Shown piece by piece: positions 1-6,835 of a stretch of DNA of 6,925 nt. Position 1 is the stretch's first letter, and the number at the start of each line of letters is the position of its first letter. Source of the DNA: Holophagales bacterium (GTDB lineage Bacteria; Acidobacteriota; Holophagae; Holophagales; Holophagaceae); the NCBI GenBank assembly GCA_031283145.1, contig JAITCJ010000185.1:1-6925 (forward strand), read 5' to 3'. A model generated the notes under the pieces. The model did no database searches. It was not told where the DNA came from and worked only from the letters and a program-made list of their open reading frames with translations. The position numbers and the translations under genes were made by a program.

Positions 1-206
1 GGGAGGCACTTCCTTTCAAGGTTGCGCCGTAGTGAAGTGAGCCGCCGACAGGAATGGAGGCAAATCGCCGTTGGCACTGGCGTTGCGAGGCAGCGACAGT
101 GACTTACGGTGCTCGACTCCATTAAAAGCGAAACGGTAGCGCAGACGAAAACCACAGGGCAACGTACCGTTTTAAAGTTATTTCACTATACAAGCGAAAA
201 ATGCTA
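1..206. other. Non-coding, repeat-like flank downstream of the operon
   Basis: I find no gene I can defend here. The stretch 23-48 resembles part of the outer-membrane channel gene (1672-1698) and is listed separately as a repeat. An 8-bp perfect inverted repeat, AAACGGTA at 131-138 and TACCGTTT at 165-172, encloses the 13-mer CGCAGACGAAAAC (140-152), which recurs at 6560-6572. The short frame running leftward off the window edge from an ATG at 122-120 is rich in Cys, Arg and Leu and looks like a translation of repeat DNA rather than a protein. The region is best read as intergenic repeat sequence beyond the operon end. Confidence 0.6.
23..48 (-). repeat. Diverged repeat, copy A (relative of 1672-1698)
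   Basis: Read on either strand, this 26-nt segment aligns with 1672-1698 with one single-base gap and about five differences, all transitions. The shared blocks are TGCGCCG at one end and CCGCCGA at the other. The resemblance continues more loosely to about position 70: both copies then have GGAATGG followed by GAGGC and GGCAA. This copy lies outside any gene, whereas copy B lies inside the channel gene. A mobile or dispersed small repeat is the simplest reading. The true element borders cannot be fixed from two copies. Confidence 0.5.
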
Positions 207-253
207 TATAGTGATTCCATGTGAAATGGCACATTTCATATGGAATCACTATA
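207..253 (-). terminator. Probable rho-independent terminator of the efflux operon
   Basis: Two 22-nt arms (207-228 and 232-253) pair along their whole length with a single G-T wobble around a GCA triloop. On the minus strand the stem begins 7 nt after the channel stop codon and is followed, four bases later, by TTTTT (201-197). Position and T run fit a terminator for the leftward operon. The stem is AT-rich and unusually long, so it could instead be the remnant of a small palindromic element. The 8-mer TCACTATA that closes the stem at 246-253 is repeated at 183-190. Confidence 0.55.
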
Positions 254-260
254 ATAAGAA

Positions 261-1784
261 TCATTTGCGGCTTGCGTCAATCAAATAAGAACTTCCGCCT
301 GTGATTCTGTCCAGGGCGATCAGGGTTTTGGCGTAATCTGTCTGGGCGTCAATGTATGAGAGATAAACTTCTATGCACGATTGCTGTGTCACTATGTATT
401 CCATCAGGGAGATGTTCCCTTTCTGATAGCTGAACCTGCATGCCTCAAGGACTTTATCGGCGTCTTTTAACATGTCTTCCTGAAAGGTTTTTGAGCGCTT
501 TAATGCCGCTTCATATTGGGCAAGTGCGGAGCGAACCTCTGATCTGGTCTTTAGATCGGCTGATGAAAGTTCCAGTCCGGCTTGAGACCTGGCTGCTTCG
601 GCCTGAGCCAGCTCGCCTTTATGACGGCGCGAGAATGGTATGGGGAAACTGATAGCGGCGCTTAATGTATTGGATTGATTGGCCGGCGCTGGAGATGGGA
701 TTCCTTCCGTGTCAAAGCCGCTTGGGTAAAGCGCCGGCGTGTGGTTAAATCCGACGCTCAGTCCCAAGTCTATCCACCTGTTTGCTTTAGCCAGTTTCAC
801 GCCGCTCTTGGCCAATTCGAGGGCTTGCTTCGCGGTTTGCAACTCAGGCCCTCTGGCCATTGCTGAAGCCATTATTTTTTCATGGTCAATGGGGTTGTGG
901 TAAAAATCCAGGCCGCCCGCGGGAATAAACGGCGGCGCATCGGGGGATAATAACTGAACTAAGGCCATGTCCGCCGTTTGGACATCGGCTTCAGCCTGGA
1001 TCAGTTCGCCCTCGGATTTACGCGCCTCCAGGCGGGACTGAGCTAGTTCAACGCCGCCAATATCGCCGGATGAATAGCGAATTTCATTCATACGCGCTAT
1101 ATCGGCAAAGCCCTGGTATATTTTGCGCTTTTCGTCCGCCGATCTTCTGGCTTTCAACGCTTCAATGAAGGCTTCGGCGGCTGTCGAGCGCAGGTCTTCA
1201 AGAAAAGCTTCAAACTCCGCTTTTGCTTTAAGGACGCCGGATTTTGCGGCTTCCATTCTCGCTGACCTTTTACCGCCCAGCTCAAGCGTCCAGTTTAATT
1301 CGACAGCGTATTCGGTGGGACTTTCTGGTTTGTTTGGTCCGTAAAGTTCTTTTGAAGAAATACCCGCCGATATTTCCGGATCAGGGATGAGCCTGCCTAT
1401 GGCGATTTCCGCTTCCGCGCTGGTTATATTGAATTTGTTTGCCGCAATGTCTAGGTTGGTTCTCAAAACTTCCGCCATAAAGCCGGACAGGCTTAACTGC
1501 CTGACTGTGTCGGGCGCTTCTGATGGGGTTCGTGCGGTCAGTAACGATGCTGTAAGCAGTAACGCCATACTTGTATAGTCAATGGACTTCAGGATAGGAA
1601 CAAGCCGCCCTATGGATAGGCATCTAAAAAACCAGTCGCCTCGCCCTGAAAACAGCGCGAATGCGCTAGACTGCGCCGATAATGGAGCGAACCGCCGATA
1701 AGCGGTGAGCGGAATGGGAGGCGTAGGCAATGTATACCTTTTGTTACGACTGTCAAGTCCGTTTGCTGTAATTTTGGTTATCAT
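261..1784 (-). CDS. TolC-like outer-membrane channel of an HME-RND metal efflux pump (CzcC/CusC type)
   Basis: This 507-residue protein forms the outer-membrane exit duct of the pump. The family folds as a trimeric beta-barrel with a long periplasmic alpha-barrel. Two OEP repeats are visible, about residues 98-280 and 300-495. Each has long Ala/Glu/Lys/Arg-rich helices, and each has a strand-forming segment, near 136-170 and 337-385, including LNWTLELGGKRSARMEAA and AAISFPIPFSRRHKGELAQA. I chose the ATG at 1784 because AAAGGAG lies 5 nt upstream; the longer open frame reaches back through a palindromic repeat. The oddity is the N-terminus: the only hydrophobic export-signal core (MALLLTASLLTA, residues 73-84) lies far from the start, and residues about 16-55 come from repeat-like DNA. 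A start at Met73 has no Shine-Dalgarno sequence. No lipobox is seen. It follows the RND gene after 166 bp and is last in the operon. Family assignment is secure; export competence is uncertain. Confidence 0.9.
   Translation of the reverse strand: MITKITANGLDSRNKRYTLPTPPIPLTAYRRFAPLSAQSSAFALFSGRGDWFFRCLSIGRLVPILKSIDYTSMALLLTASLLTARTPSEAPDTVRQLSLSGFMAEVLRTNLDIAANKFNITSAEAEIAIGRLIPDPEISAGISSKELYGPNKPESPTEYAVELNWTLELGGKRSARMEAAKSGVLKAKAEFEAFLEDLRSTAAEAFIEALKARRSADEKRKIYQGFADIARMNEIRYSSGDIGGVELAQSRLEARKSEGELIQAEADVQTADMALVQLLSPDAPPFIPAGGLDFYHNPIDHEKIMASAMARGPELQTAKQALELAKSGVKLAKANRWIDLGLSVGFNHTPALYPSGFDTEGIPSPAPANQSNTLSAAISFPIPFSRRHKGELAQAEAARSQAGLELSSADLKTRSEVRSALAQYEAALKRSKTFQEDMLKDADKVLEACRFSYQKGNISLMEYIVTQQSCIEVYLSYIDAQTDYAKTLIALDRITGGSSYLIDASRK
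1672..1698 (-). repeat. Diverged repeat, copy B, inside the channel gene
   Basis: This 27-nt core matches 23-48. It is part of a structured stretch (about 1620-1735) that is translated as residues about 16-55 of the channel protein. The stretch contains short self-complementary pieces: GCGC-gaat-GCGC near 1653-1664 and ACCGC/GCGGT flanking 1696-1701. The reading frame remains open through it, which recalls the in-frame palindromic elements known from Rickettsia. That comparison is an analogy, not a homology claim. Confidence 0.5.
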
Positions 1785-1789
1785 CTCTA

Positions 1790-1796
1790 CTCCTTT
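1790..1796 (-). promoter_or_regulatory. Ribosome binding site that sets the channel-gene start
   Basis: AAAGGAG stands 5 nt before the ATG at 1784. It is the strongest Shine-Dalgarno match near the gene's 5' end. It decides against both the upstream extension through the palindromic repeat and the internal Met73, which has no such site. Confidence 0.8.
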
Positions 1797-1803
1797 GTGG
1801 TTT

Positions 1804-1857
1804 GATACCCCGGCCTTCAGGCCGGACCCCGTGCCCCGCCCTGAAAGGCGGGGTATC
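1804..1857. repeat. REPIN-like double palindrome
   Basis: This 54-nt element has perfect 9-bp termini, GATACCCCG (1804-1812) and CGGGGTATC (1849-1857). It holds two GC-rich hairpins: CCGGCC-ttca-GGCCGG (1810-1825) and CCCCGCC-ctgaaa-GGCGGGG (1834-1853). Read inward from each end, the halves are versions of the same unit, GATACCCCG followed by CC, a TTCA-containing loop and GG. Two inverted REP-like units with a short spacer is the layout called a REPIN in genomes with a RAYT (IS200-like) transposase. No such transposase is in the window. It lies 20 nt upstream of the channel start, inside the operon. Confidence 0.65.
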
Positions 1858-1909
1858 ACTGCGGGGCGGATGTCTGGCAGGAAACGCAAAGCCTTGCCAA
1901 ACATTCATA

Positions 1910-1935
1910 GCGCATGGGCCTAAAGGCCCATGCGC
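1910..1935. other. Perfect 11-bp hairpin between RND and channel genes
   Basis: GCGCATGGGCC (1910-1920), loop TAAA, GGCCCATGCGC (1925-1935). It starts 15 nt after the RND stop codon on the minus strand. No T run follows on the minus strand, so it is not a standard terminator for the leftward transcript. It could protect the 3' end of the RND message, cause partial termination, or be another small repeat. Confidence 0.6.
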
Positions 1936-1950
1936 CCTTATTGCTAGCCA

Positions 1951-4900
1951 TTATTCCAAATCGCTTATATCCTGTAACATATTGTCATTTGTATCTTGCC
2001 GGTTCCACGCTGAATTGCCGCGCTGGTATTTGCGCTCAAGCATTGAATAGAGAACGGGCAGCAAAAGCAGCGTCAGAGCCGTAGCTGTAATGAGTCCGCC
2101 AACCACCACTGTAGCAAGGGGGCGCTGAATATCACTGCCCAAGCCGCCGGCGATGGAGGCCGGCAACAGACCCAATGCCGCTACGGACGCTGTCATGAGT
2201 ACGGGCCTGAATCGCTCCGTTGCTCCAAAAACTATGCCGTCATTGAGGTTTCCTTGCTTTGAGTGCCTGTTCAGGTTGGCCACCATGATTATCGCGTTTT
2301 GAACTGAAACTCCAAACAGCGCGATAAAGCCGACCGCGCTGGAAATATTGAGCGTCATGCCCCGCAAATGCAGCGCGATAAGTCCTCCGATAGCGGATAG
2401 AGGCACTGCTAACAGAATCAGGGATGGGTGACGTATGTTGCGGAATTGAGTAAAGAGCAAAACGAACATGATCAATAATGTGAGCGGCAATATTACGGCC
2501 AGTTTTGCCTGGGCGCGATTCTGGTTTTCAAATTGCCCTCCCCACCGGATTTCACAGGCGCCTGTGTCAACTTTTTCTCTGATTGCCTTTTGAGCTTCGC
2601 CCAGAAAGGACGACAGACTGCGTCCGCGCAGGTTAAGTTTCACCGTGATATGCCTGTGCCCCATTTCCCTGGTAATTGTGCTTTCCCCATGCGCCAGGCC
2701 AATGCGGGCTACGTGACCCAGCGCCACCTGAGCGCCGGTTGAAGATGTCAGGGGGAGATTCCCGATAGCTTCCTGTGTATTGCGGTTCTCCAGATTAAAA
2801 CGCACTGTCAGGTCATAACTGCGTTCATTTACAAATACTTCGCCTATGGGGTTGCCGCCTATGCCGTTTTGTACAAGACCCGCTATGTCGGCCACATTAA
2901 TTCCGTAGCGCGCAGACATGCTCCTGTCGGCCGTGATCTGTAATTGGGGCAGCGGCGGTTCCTGGTCAATGCCCACATCGGCTGAACCGGGTATGCCGTC
3001 AAGCGTTTCTTTTATCTGATCCGCTATGCGCCTCAGTTCTGTAAAATCATCCCCAAAGACCTTTACTACAAGCTCGCTGTGTGCGCCGGCTACTTTTTCG
3101 TTCACCATGTCTATCATCGGCTGCGAGAATCCAACTTCTATTCCCGGCATTTGACGATAGCGTACCGCAAGTTTTTCTATCAGCTCCCGCTTTGTCATCT
3201 TTGGTTTCCAGGTATTATAGGGCTTCAGCCCGACACAAACTTCCATGTACGAGGGAGTAAACGGCTCCCTTCCGTCATCCTCGCGCCCTACCTGGGTAAC
3301 TACATCGCTCACCTGGGGAAACTCCATTGTTGCCCTGCGCAATTCACTGGCTATTTGCGAGCCTTTTTCCAGTGAAATAGCGGGCGGCATTCTTACTTGC
3401 AGCCAGATAGAGCCTTCATCCAGTTCTGGCATAAAATCTCTGCCTATTGTCGCTCCCATCGCTATTATCAAGACAACGGCGGTTCCGAATATAGCCAGCG
3501 CCGAGCGCGGTTTATCAATCCATCGCCTTATGGTTTTTGAATACCACAGCGTCATCTTTTCCATCGTCTCGTTGCGATGTACTTTACTCACCCTCCTGTA
3601 AGTAAAAAAAGTGAGCGCCGGAATCAGGGCAAGCGCCACCGACAGCGCGCCCAGCAGCGAAAAAGCAACGGTATATGCCATTGGGGAAAACAGTTTGTAC
3701 TCGACTCTTTCAAAACTGAACAGGGGAAAATAAGCCGTAATTATGATTATTGTCGCGAAAAATACCGGCTTGGCCACTTGAGCGGCCGCTGTGTAGGCGT
3801 CTTTAAGAAACAGGGGCCGGCCTTTTCTGAGTTCTTTTTGCCGCAATATGGATTCAAACATCACGATCGCGCCGTCAACGATAATGCCGAAATCAATAGC
3901 CCCCAATGAAAGCAAGTTGGCCGGAATGTTCATGTGCTTCATAAATATGAAACTGATCAAAAGGGCCAGTGGTATTGTTATGGCTACTATGAACGCTCCG
4001 CGCGGGCTTCCCAGAAACAGCGCCAACACCAGAATTACAAGTAACATGCCTTCTAACAGGGTTTTCCCTACTGTGTGTGTCGTTGCGTTAATTAAAGTTG
4101 TGCGGTCCAAGAATGGGACGACCTTTACATCGGATGGCAGTAACTTGGAATTGAGTTCGTTCGTGGCTCTGTGAATACCTTCAAGGGTACGGGAGGGGTT
4201 TTCACCCCTCAGCAGCATAACCATGCCCTGGACGCTTTCATCAATATCGTTTTTGCCTACCGTGCCCTGTGGTTCCTGATGTCCGTATTTTATAGTCCCA
4301 AGGTCTTTTGCTAATACAGGAACGCCGCCCTTTTGAGAAATCACAATGTTGCCGAGATCGTCCAGATCGCGCAGCAACCCAATGCCGCGAATTACAAAGG
4401 CCTGATCTCCATGATTAAAACGGCTGCCGCCCGCGCTGGCATTGTTTTCGGCAATAGCTTCAATAACTTCACTGTAACTCAGATTGCGCGCTATGAGTTT
4501 TTTGGGGTCCAGTTCTAGCTGAAACTGCAGCGTGACGCCGCCAATATTGGCTACATCCACAACGCCGGCCACTTGTTTGTATCGCGGGATTGCGATCCAG
4601 TGCTGCATTTCAGACAGTTCTTCTATAGTTCTGGTCTTTGATTCCAGCGTATATCTGTATATTTCACCTATGGGCGATGTGAGCGCGTCCAGTTCCGCCT
4701 CGGCTTCGTAGGGAAGCGAAACGGATTTTATGCGCTCTTCTATACGCTGCCTGGCCCAGTAGTCTTCAATGCCATCTCTGAACACAAGCGTGATGGCCGA
4801 AAGAGAAAAAGTACTTTTGGAACGCATTATCATTAATCCGGGAGTGCTCACTAATTCGCGTTCCAACGGAATTGTTATCTGCTGTTCAACTTCTTCAGCG

Positions 4901-5073
4901 GCCAGACCTGGAACTTGCGTGATCACACGGGATGCCACGTCCGCTATATCCGGATATGCCTCTACGGGCAAGCGGTTCCATGAGTAAACGCCATATATTC
5001 CGGCAATAATAAATACGGCCCAGACTATGTACCTGCGACGGAAACACAGGGCTACAAAACGCTCAATGGACAT
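1951..5073 (-). CDS. HME-family RND heavy-metal cation/proton antiporter (CzcA/CusA type)
   Basis: This 1040-residue protein is the inner-membrane motor of the pump and matches the usual family length. It shows the RND plan: TM1 (about 15-33), a large periplasmic loop, TM2-TM7 (about 339-544), a second periplasmic loop, and TM8-TM12 (about 858-1012). TM4 carries DFGIIVDGAIVMFES. Asp394, Asp400 and Glu407 correspond to the acidic residues needed for proton relay in CzcA, and the DFG/DGA form marks the divalent-cation branch rather than the Cu/Ag form (AIGAMVDAA). The usual Asn after the Glu is Ser408. Other HME hallmarks are SPIGEIYRY, FMPELDEG, VAGAHSELVVKVFGDD and WGGQFENQ. The ATG at 5073 is chosen because AAGGAG precedes it by 9 nt; an upstream in-frame ATG at 5109 has no such site. 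The start overlaps the adaptor gene by 11 bp, implying coupled translation. The exact metal (Zn, Co, Cd or Ni) is not decidable here. Confidence 0.96.
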   Translation of the reverse strand: MSIERFVALCFRRRYIVWAVFIIAGIYGVYSWNRLPVEAYPDIADVASRVITQVPGLAAEEVEQQITIPLERELVSTPGLMIMRSKSTFSLSAITLVFRDGIEDYWARQRIEERIKSVSLPYEAEAELDALTSPIGEIYRYTLESKTRTIEELSEMQHWIAIPRYKQVAGVVDVANIGGVTLQFQLELDPKKLIARNLSYSEVIEAIAENNASAGGSRFNHGDQAFVIRGIGLLRDLDDLGNIVISQKGGVPVLAKDLGTIKYGHQEPQGTVGKNDIDESVQGMVMLLRGENPSRTLEGIHRATNELNSKLLPSDVKVVPFLDRTTLINATTHTVGKTLLEGMLLVILVLALFLGSPRGAFIVAITIPLALLISFIFMKHMNIPANLLSLGAIDFGIIVDGAIVMFESILRQKELRKGRPLFLKDAYTAAAQVAKPVFFATIIIITAYFPLFSFERVEYKLFSPMAYTVAFSLLGALSVALALIPALTFFTYRRVSKVHRNETMEKMTLWYSKTIRRWIDKPRSALAIFGTAVVLIIAMGATIGRDFMPELDEGSIWLQVRMPPAISLEKGSQIASELRRATMEFPQVSDVVTQVGREDDGREPFTPSYMEVCVGLKPYNTWKPKMTKRELIEKLAVRYRQMPGIEVGFSQPMIDMVNEKVAGAHSELVVKVFGDDFTELRRIADQIKETLDGIPGSADVGIDQEPPLPQLQITADRSMSARYGINVADIAGLVQNGIGGNPIGEVFVNERSYDLTVRFNLENRNTQEAIGNLPLTSSTGAQVALGHVARIGLAHGESTITREMGHRHITVKLNLRGRSLSSFLGEAQKAIREKVDTGACEIRWGGQFENQNRAQAKLAVILPLTLLIMFVLLFTQFRNIRHPSLILLAVPLSAIGGLIALHLRGMTLNISSAVGFIALFGVSVQNAIIMVANLNRHSKQGNLNDGIVFGATERFRPVLMTASVAALGLLPASIAGGLGSDIQRPLATVVVGGLITATALTLLLLPVLYSMLERKYQRGNSAWNRQDTNDNMLQDISDLE

Positions 5074-5088
5074 GAAGTAAAACTCCTT
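5063..5088 (-). promoter_or_regulatory. Overlap junction and ribosome binding site coupling adaptor and RND genes
   Basis: AAGGAG (5088-5083) lies inside the adaptor coding sequence, 9 nt before the RND ATG (5073). The adaptor stop TGA is at 5065-5063, so the two genes share ATGTCCATTGA. A ribosome finishing the adaptor ends right at the RND start. This supports translational coupling and fixes the RND start. Confidence 0.8.
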
Positions 5089-6181
5089 CTCGCGCCACAA
5101 TGCGTTCACCGGCGCTCAGACCCTTAATTATTTCGATTTGATTGCCGGATTCGATACCGGTCTGAACTGCGCGATCCTCAAACACCCAGTCTGAGGATTC
5201 CACAAAAACTTTGCTGCCTTTGGCGTCCTGAATTACCGCTGAAACAGGCACCATGATCCCCGCGTGCGGTTTGATCATAAAATTCGCGGTCGCGTACATT
5301 GAAGGCAATAGCCTGTGTCCGCTGTTTTCAATCGGCAGGCGCACTTTCACGGTGCGAGTTTCAGGGTCAAGCAGTTCGCCGGTTGTCATTACTTTTGTCT
5401 TAAACACTTCGTCTGAAAAACTTGTGACGGCGACACTGACTGCCTGACCAGGGTACAGCCTGGGTATGTCTTTTTCCTGTACGCTGGCGGTGAAATAAAC
5501 ATTGCTGAGATTGGCTATAACCATTAACGGCGCGCTTGAGTCATTCCAATAGCTGCCGCCGGAAGCCTCCATCTCGCTGACTTTGCCGTCTATCGGTGAA
5601 CGCAATACAAGTATCCCGCCGGTAATGTCGCCAGGTTGGACGCCAAGCTGGATAAATCTTATTTCCGCCTGCTTTAGTTCGCTCTGTTGGAAACTGTACT
5701 CTGTCTCCGATTCTTCAAGCTCTTTTTTGGACGCAATATCGTGCTGATACAGCTCTGTCACGCGGTCAAAGTCTCTTTTGGCTTTCCTTTCGGCAGATTT
5801 GGCTTTTTGGTATTCGGCATTGAGCTGAGCCAGTTCTGAGGAATCAATAGTGACTAAGGCTTGCCCTTTGGTAACTGAATCCCCAAGACGGACGTGTATT
5901 TTTTCAATGCGCCCTGGCATTGGGACATGGAACTTAACTACGTCCGCCGGGTCAGCTTCCACACTGGCAGGCGCCGAAAAGCCGGCTTCAATCAGTAATT
6001 CTTCAACGGCTTGAATTTGCAGCGCGTTTCTGAGAGGTGATGCTTCGGGAACAAAAAATTTGCCCTCTTTTAAGATGAAAACATCAAATGGCTCACCTTC
6101 GTTATTGTTTCGCCTGCAACCAACGCTCAGGACAACTAAGGCGGCGGCAATGGGCAAAATCGCTGATCGGAAAAATGTCAT
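5063..6181 (-). CDS. Periplasmic adaptor (membrane fusion) lipoprotein of the HME-RND pump (CzcB type)
   Basis: This 372-residue protein links the RND pump to the outer-membrane channel. A hydrophobic N-terminus ends in VLSVGC, giving a probable lipidation site at Cys22; Ser at -3 is a weaker fit to the lipobox. The family order then follows: first lipoyl half with VPMPGRIEKIHVRLGDSVTKG (about 86-106, key PMPG and GDSV), an alpha-helical hairpin rich in Lys, Glu and Gln (about 114-178), second lipoyl half with SPIDGKV (195-201), a beta-barrel domain (about 228-305) with PGQAVSVAV and DPETRTVKV, and a membrane-proximal domain with VPVSAVI (311-317) and GLSAGERIVAREG (354-366). I see neither a His-rich metal-binding extension nor the Met cluster of CusB, so no chaperone role is suggested. 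The ATG at 6181 has GGGAG 5 nt upstream. First gene of the operon. Confidence 0.93.
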   Translation of the reverse strand: MTFFRSAILPIAAALVVLSVGCRRNNNEGEPFDVFILKEGKFFVPEASPLRNALQIQAVEELLIEAGFSAPASVEADPADVVKFHVPMPGRIEKIHVRLGDSVTKGQALVTIDSSELAQLNAEYQKAKSAERKAKRDFDRVTELYQHDIASKKELEESETEYSFQQSELKQAEIRFIQLGVQPGDITGGILVLRSPIDGKVSEMEASGGSYWNDSSAPLMVIANLSNVYFTASVQEKDIPRLYPGQAVSVAVTSFSDEVFKTKVMTTGELLDPETRTVKVRLPIENSGHRLLPSMYATANFMIKPHAGIMVPVSAVIQDAKGSKVFVESSDWVFEDRAVQTGIESGNQIEIIKGLSAGERIVAREGVLLHVH

Positions 6182-6186
6182 ACGTA

Positions 6187-6191
6187 CTCCC
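6187..6191 (-). promoter_or_regulatory. Ribosome binding site of the adaptor gene
   Basis: GGGAG lies 5 nt before the ATG at 6181. It supports this start, which also begins a proper lipoprotein signal sequence. Confidence 0.7.
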
Positions 6192-6326
6192 GTAAAACTT
6201 CATATGGATTATTTTCAAGGGAACAAGCGTTTATTCAGATGCTGTTCATACAACGCCGTTCCCATGAGTAAGTTAATGGAACTTTGTCTTTTTTGTAATT
6301 TTTCAAACACAATTTTTAGTAAATTT

Positions 6327-6488
6327 TTAGGGCGGAGCCGGTTGCAAAACTTCAAAAGGTAATTGTAAAAAACCGTTTTTGTCTGTGCCCGTAATGATGC
6401 CGTCCGCTCCAATGTCGCGTACGGCGAAATGAGGGCGCAGTTCATTAACTCCGTTGAAGTTGCAAGCCGGAGTTTTGCAACCGGCTCT
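6327..6488 (-). pseudogene. Possible unrecognised gene fragment (53 codons, no start)
   Basis: On the minus strand, 53 codons run from just after a TGA (6491-6489) to a TAA (6329-6327). From about the twelfth codon the translation has ordinary protein character (for example ELRPHFAVRDIGADG and GFLQLPFEVLQPAPP), unlike the overlapping frames. It has no ATG, GTG or TTG near its beginning and no ribosome binding site. Its first dozen codons, and its last few, lie inside inverted-repeat sequence. I recognise no family. It could be the tail of a decayed gene interrupted by the repeat, or coincidence. Confidence 0.2.
6335..6487. repeat. 17-bp perfect inverted repeat pair with 119-bp spacer
   Basis: GAGCCGGTTGCAAAACT (6335-6351) is exactly complementary to AGTTTTGCAACCGGCTC (6471-6487). 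A 17-bp perfect match is well beyond chance in a window this size. The right copy is itself inside a larger palindrome (6453-6508). The pair may bound a small non-autonomous element or be two copies of a dispersed intergenic repeat. Confidence 0.6.
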
Positions 6489-6508
6489 TCAAATTTTGCA
6501 ATTTCAAC
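6453..6508. repeat. Imperfect palindrome with nested arms
   Basis: The outer arms GTTGAAGTTGCAA (6453-6465) and TTGCAATTTCAAC (6496-6508) pair in 12 of 13 positions. Inner arms GCCGG (6466-6470) and CCGGC (6481-6485) pair next, leaving a 10-nt bulge on the right side. In RNA this would be a stable bulged hairpin in the leader of the operon transcript, if that transcript starts near 6846. Confidence 0.5.
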
Positions 6509-6835
6509 AAAGTTGACAGGGATGCTCGCGCCGCCGGACTGAGCCTTAATAGCGCCGAACGCAGACGAAAACGTTTTTTTGCAGTTACCTCGGCGGTTTT
6601 GATACCAGTTCCCATTGTCAATGCTACAAATGGTCGTGCGAATACGGCTGTTTGCGGCATGTTGCGCTACCGCTTTTACACAACAGCAATGTGATTTGGT
6701 ATGAGGCGCCGATACCGGATGTTTTCTGAAGCGGTAGTAATATTGCGGATAAACGGCTGAATCGCGGGACATTTTGGGTTTTCTCCAATCAAGAGGGCAA
6801 GAGGCGATGGCAAAGCAACCTGTCGGTATTGCCAT

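Larger units (their letters stand above)
6182..6835. other. Long gene-poor leader region upstream of the operon
   Basis: About 650 bp with no gene I can support. A minus-strand frame is open from 6844 to 6215 (209 codons). Its translation is unusually rich in Cys, His, Arg and Asn, has no recognisable domain, and overlaps competing frames; I regard it as chance. No helix-turn-helix regulator is visible in any frame, although its length would suit a small TetR-type protein. The region holds the nested inverted repeats at 6335-6508 and one coding-like fragment on the minus strand at 6327-6488. Near the adaptor start, TTGTTC (6226-6221) and TATGAA (6204-6199) are spaced by 16 bp but would leave almost no leader, so they are a poor promoter candidate. 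Confidence 0.5.

Noticed and set aside
1..122. Minus-strand frame from an ATG at 122 running off the left edge
   Set aside because: About 40 codons rich in Cys, Arg, Leu and Ser, translated from the repeat at 23-48. No recognisable motif and no convincing ribosome binding site.
1617..1729. TAGGCA at 1617-1622 and 1724-1729 as a target duplication of the in-gene repeat
   Set aside because: Only 6 bp. The 107-bp distance is not a multiple of three, and removing it would break the channel reading frame, so it does not mark the insertion ends convincingly.
1785..1904. 40-residue upstream extension of the channel gene
   Set aside because: It translates the REPIN-like palindrome. The ATG at 1784 has AAAGGAG at ideal spacing.
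3577..4174. Plus-strand frames of about 110 codons opposite the RND gene
   Set aside because: They lie wholly antisense to a strongly conserved gene and have no domain or ribosome binding site, so they are shadows.
5074..5109. 12-residue upstream extension of the RND gene
   Set aside because: The ATG at 5073 has AAGGAG 9 nt upstream and begins the typical N-terminus MSIERFV. The earlier ATG has no such site and would place charged residues before TM1.
1951..6181. A novel defence or biosynthetic system
   Set aside because: All three large genes are clear members of known tripartite metal-efflux families. No nuclease, toxin, CRISPR repeat or other accessory gene is present.
6445..6660. 71-codon minus-strand frame beginning MPQTAV
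   Set aside because: No ribosome binding site, Leu/Arg/Ser-rich, and its last third is a direct translation of the palindrome at 6453-6508.
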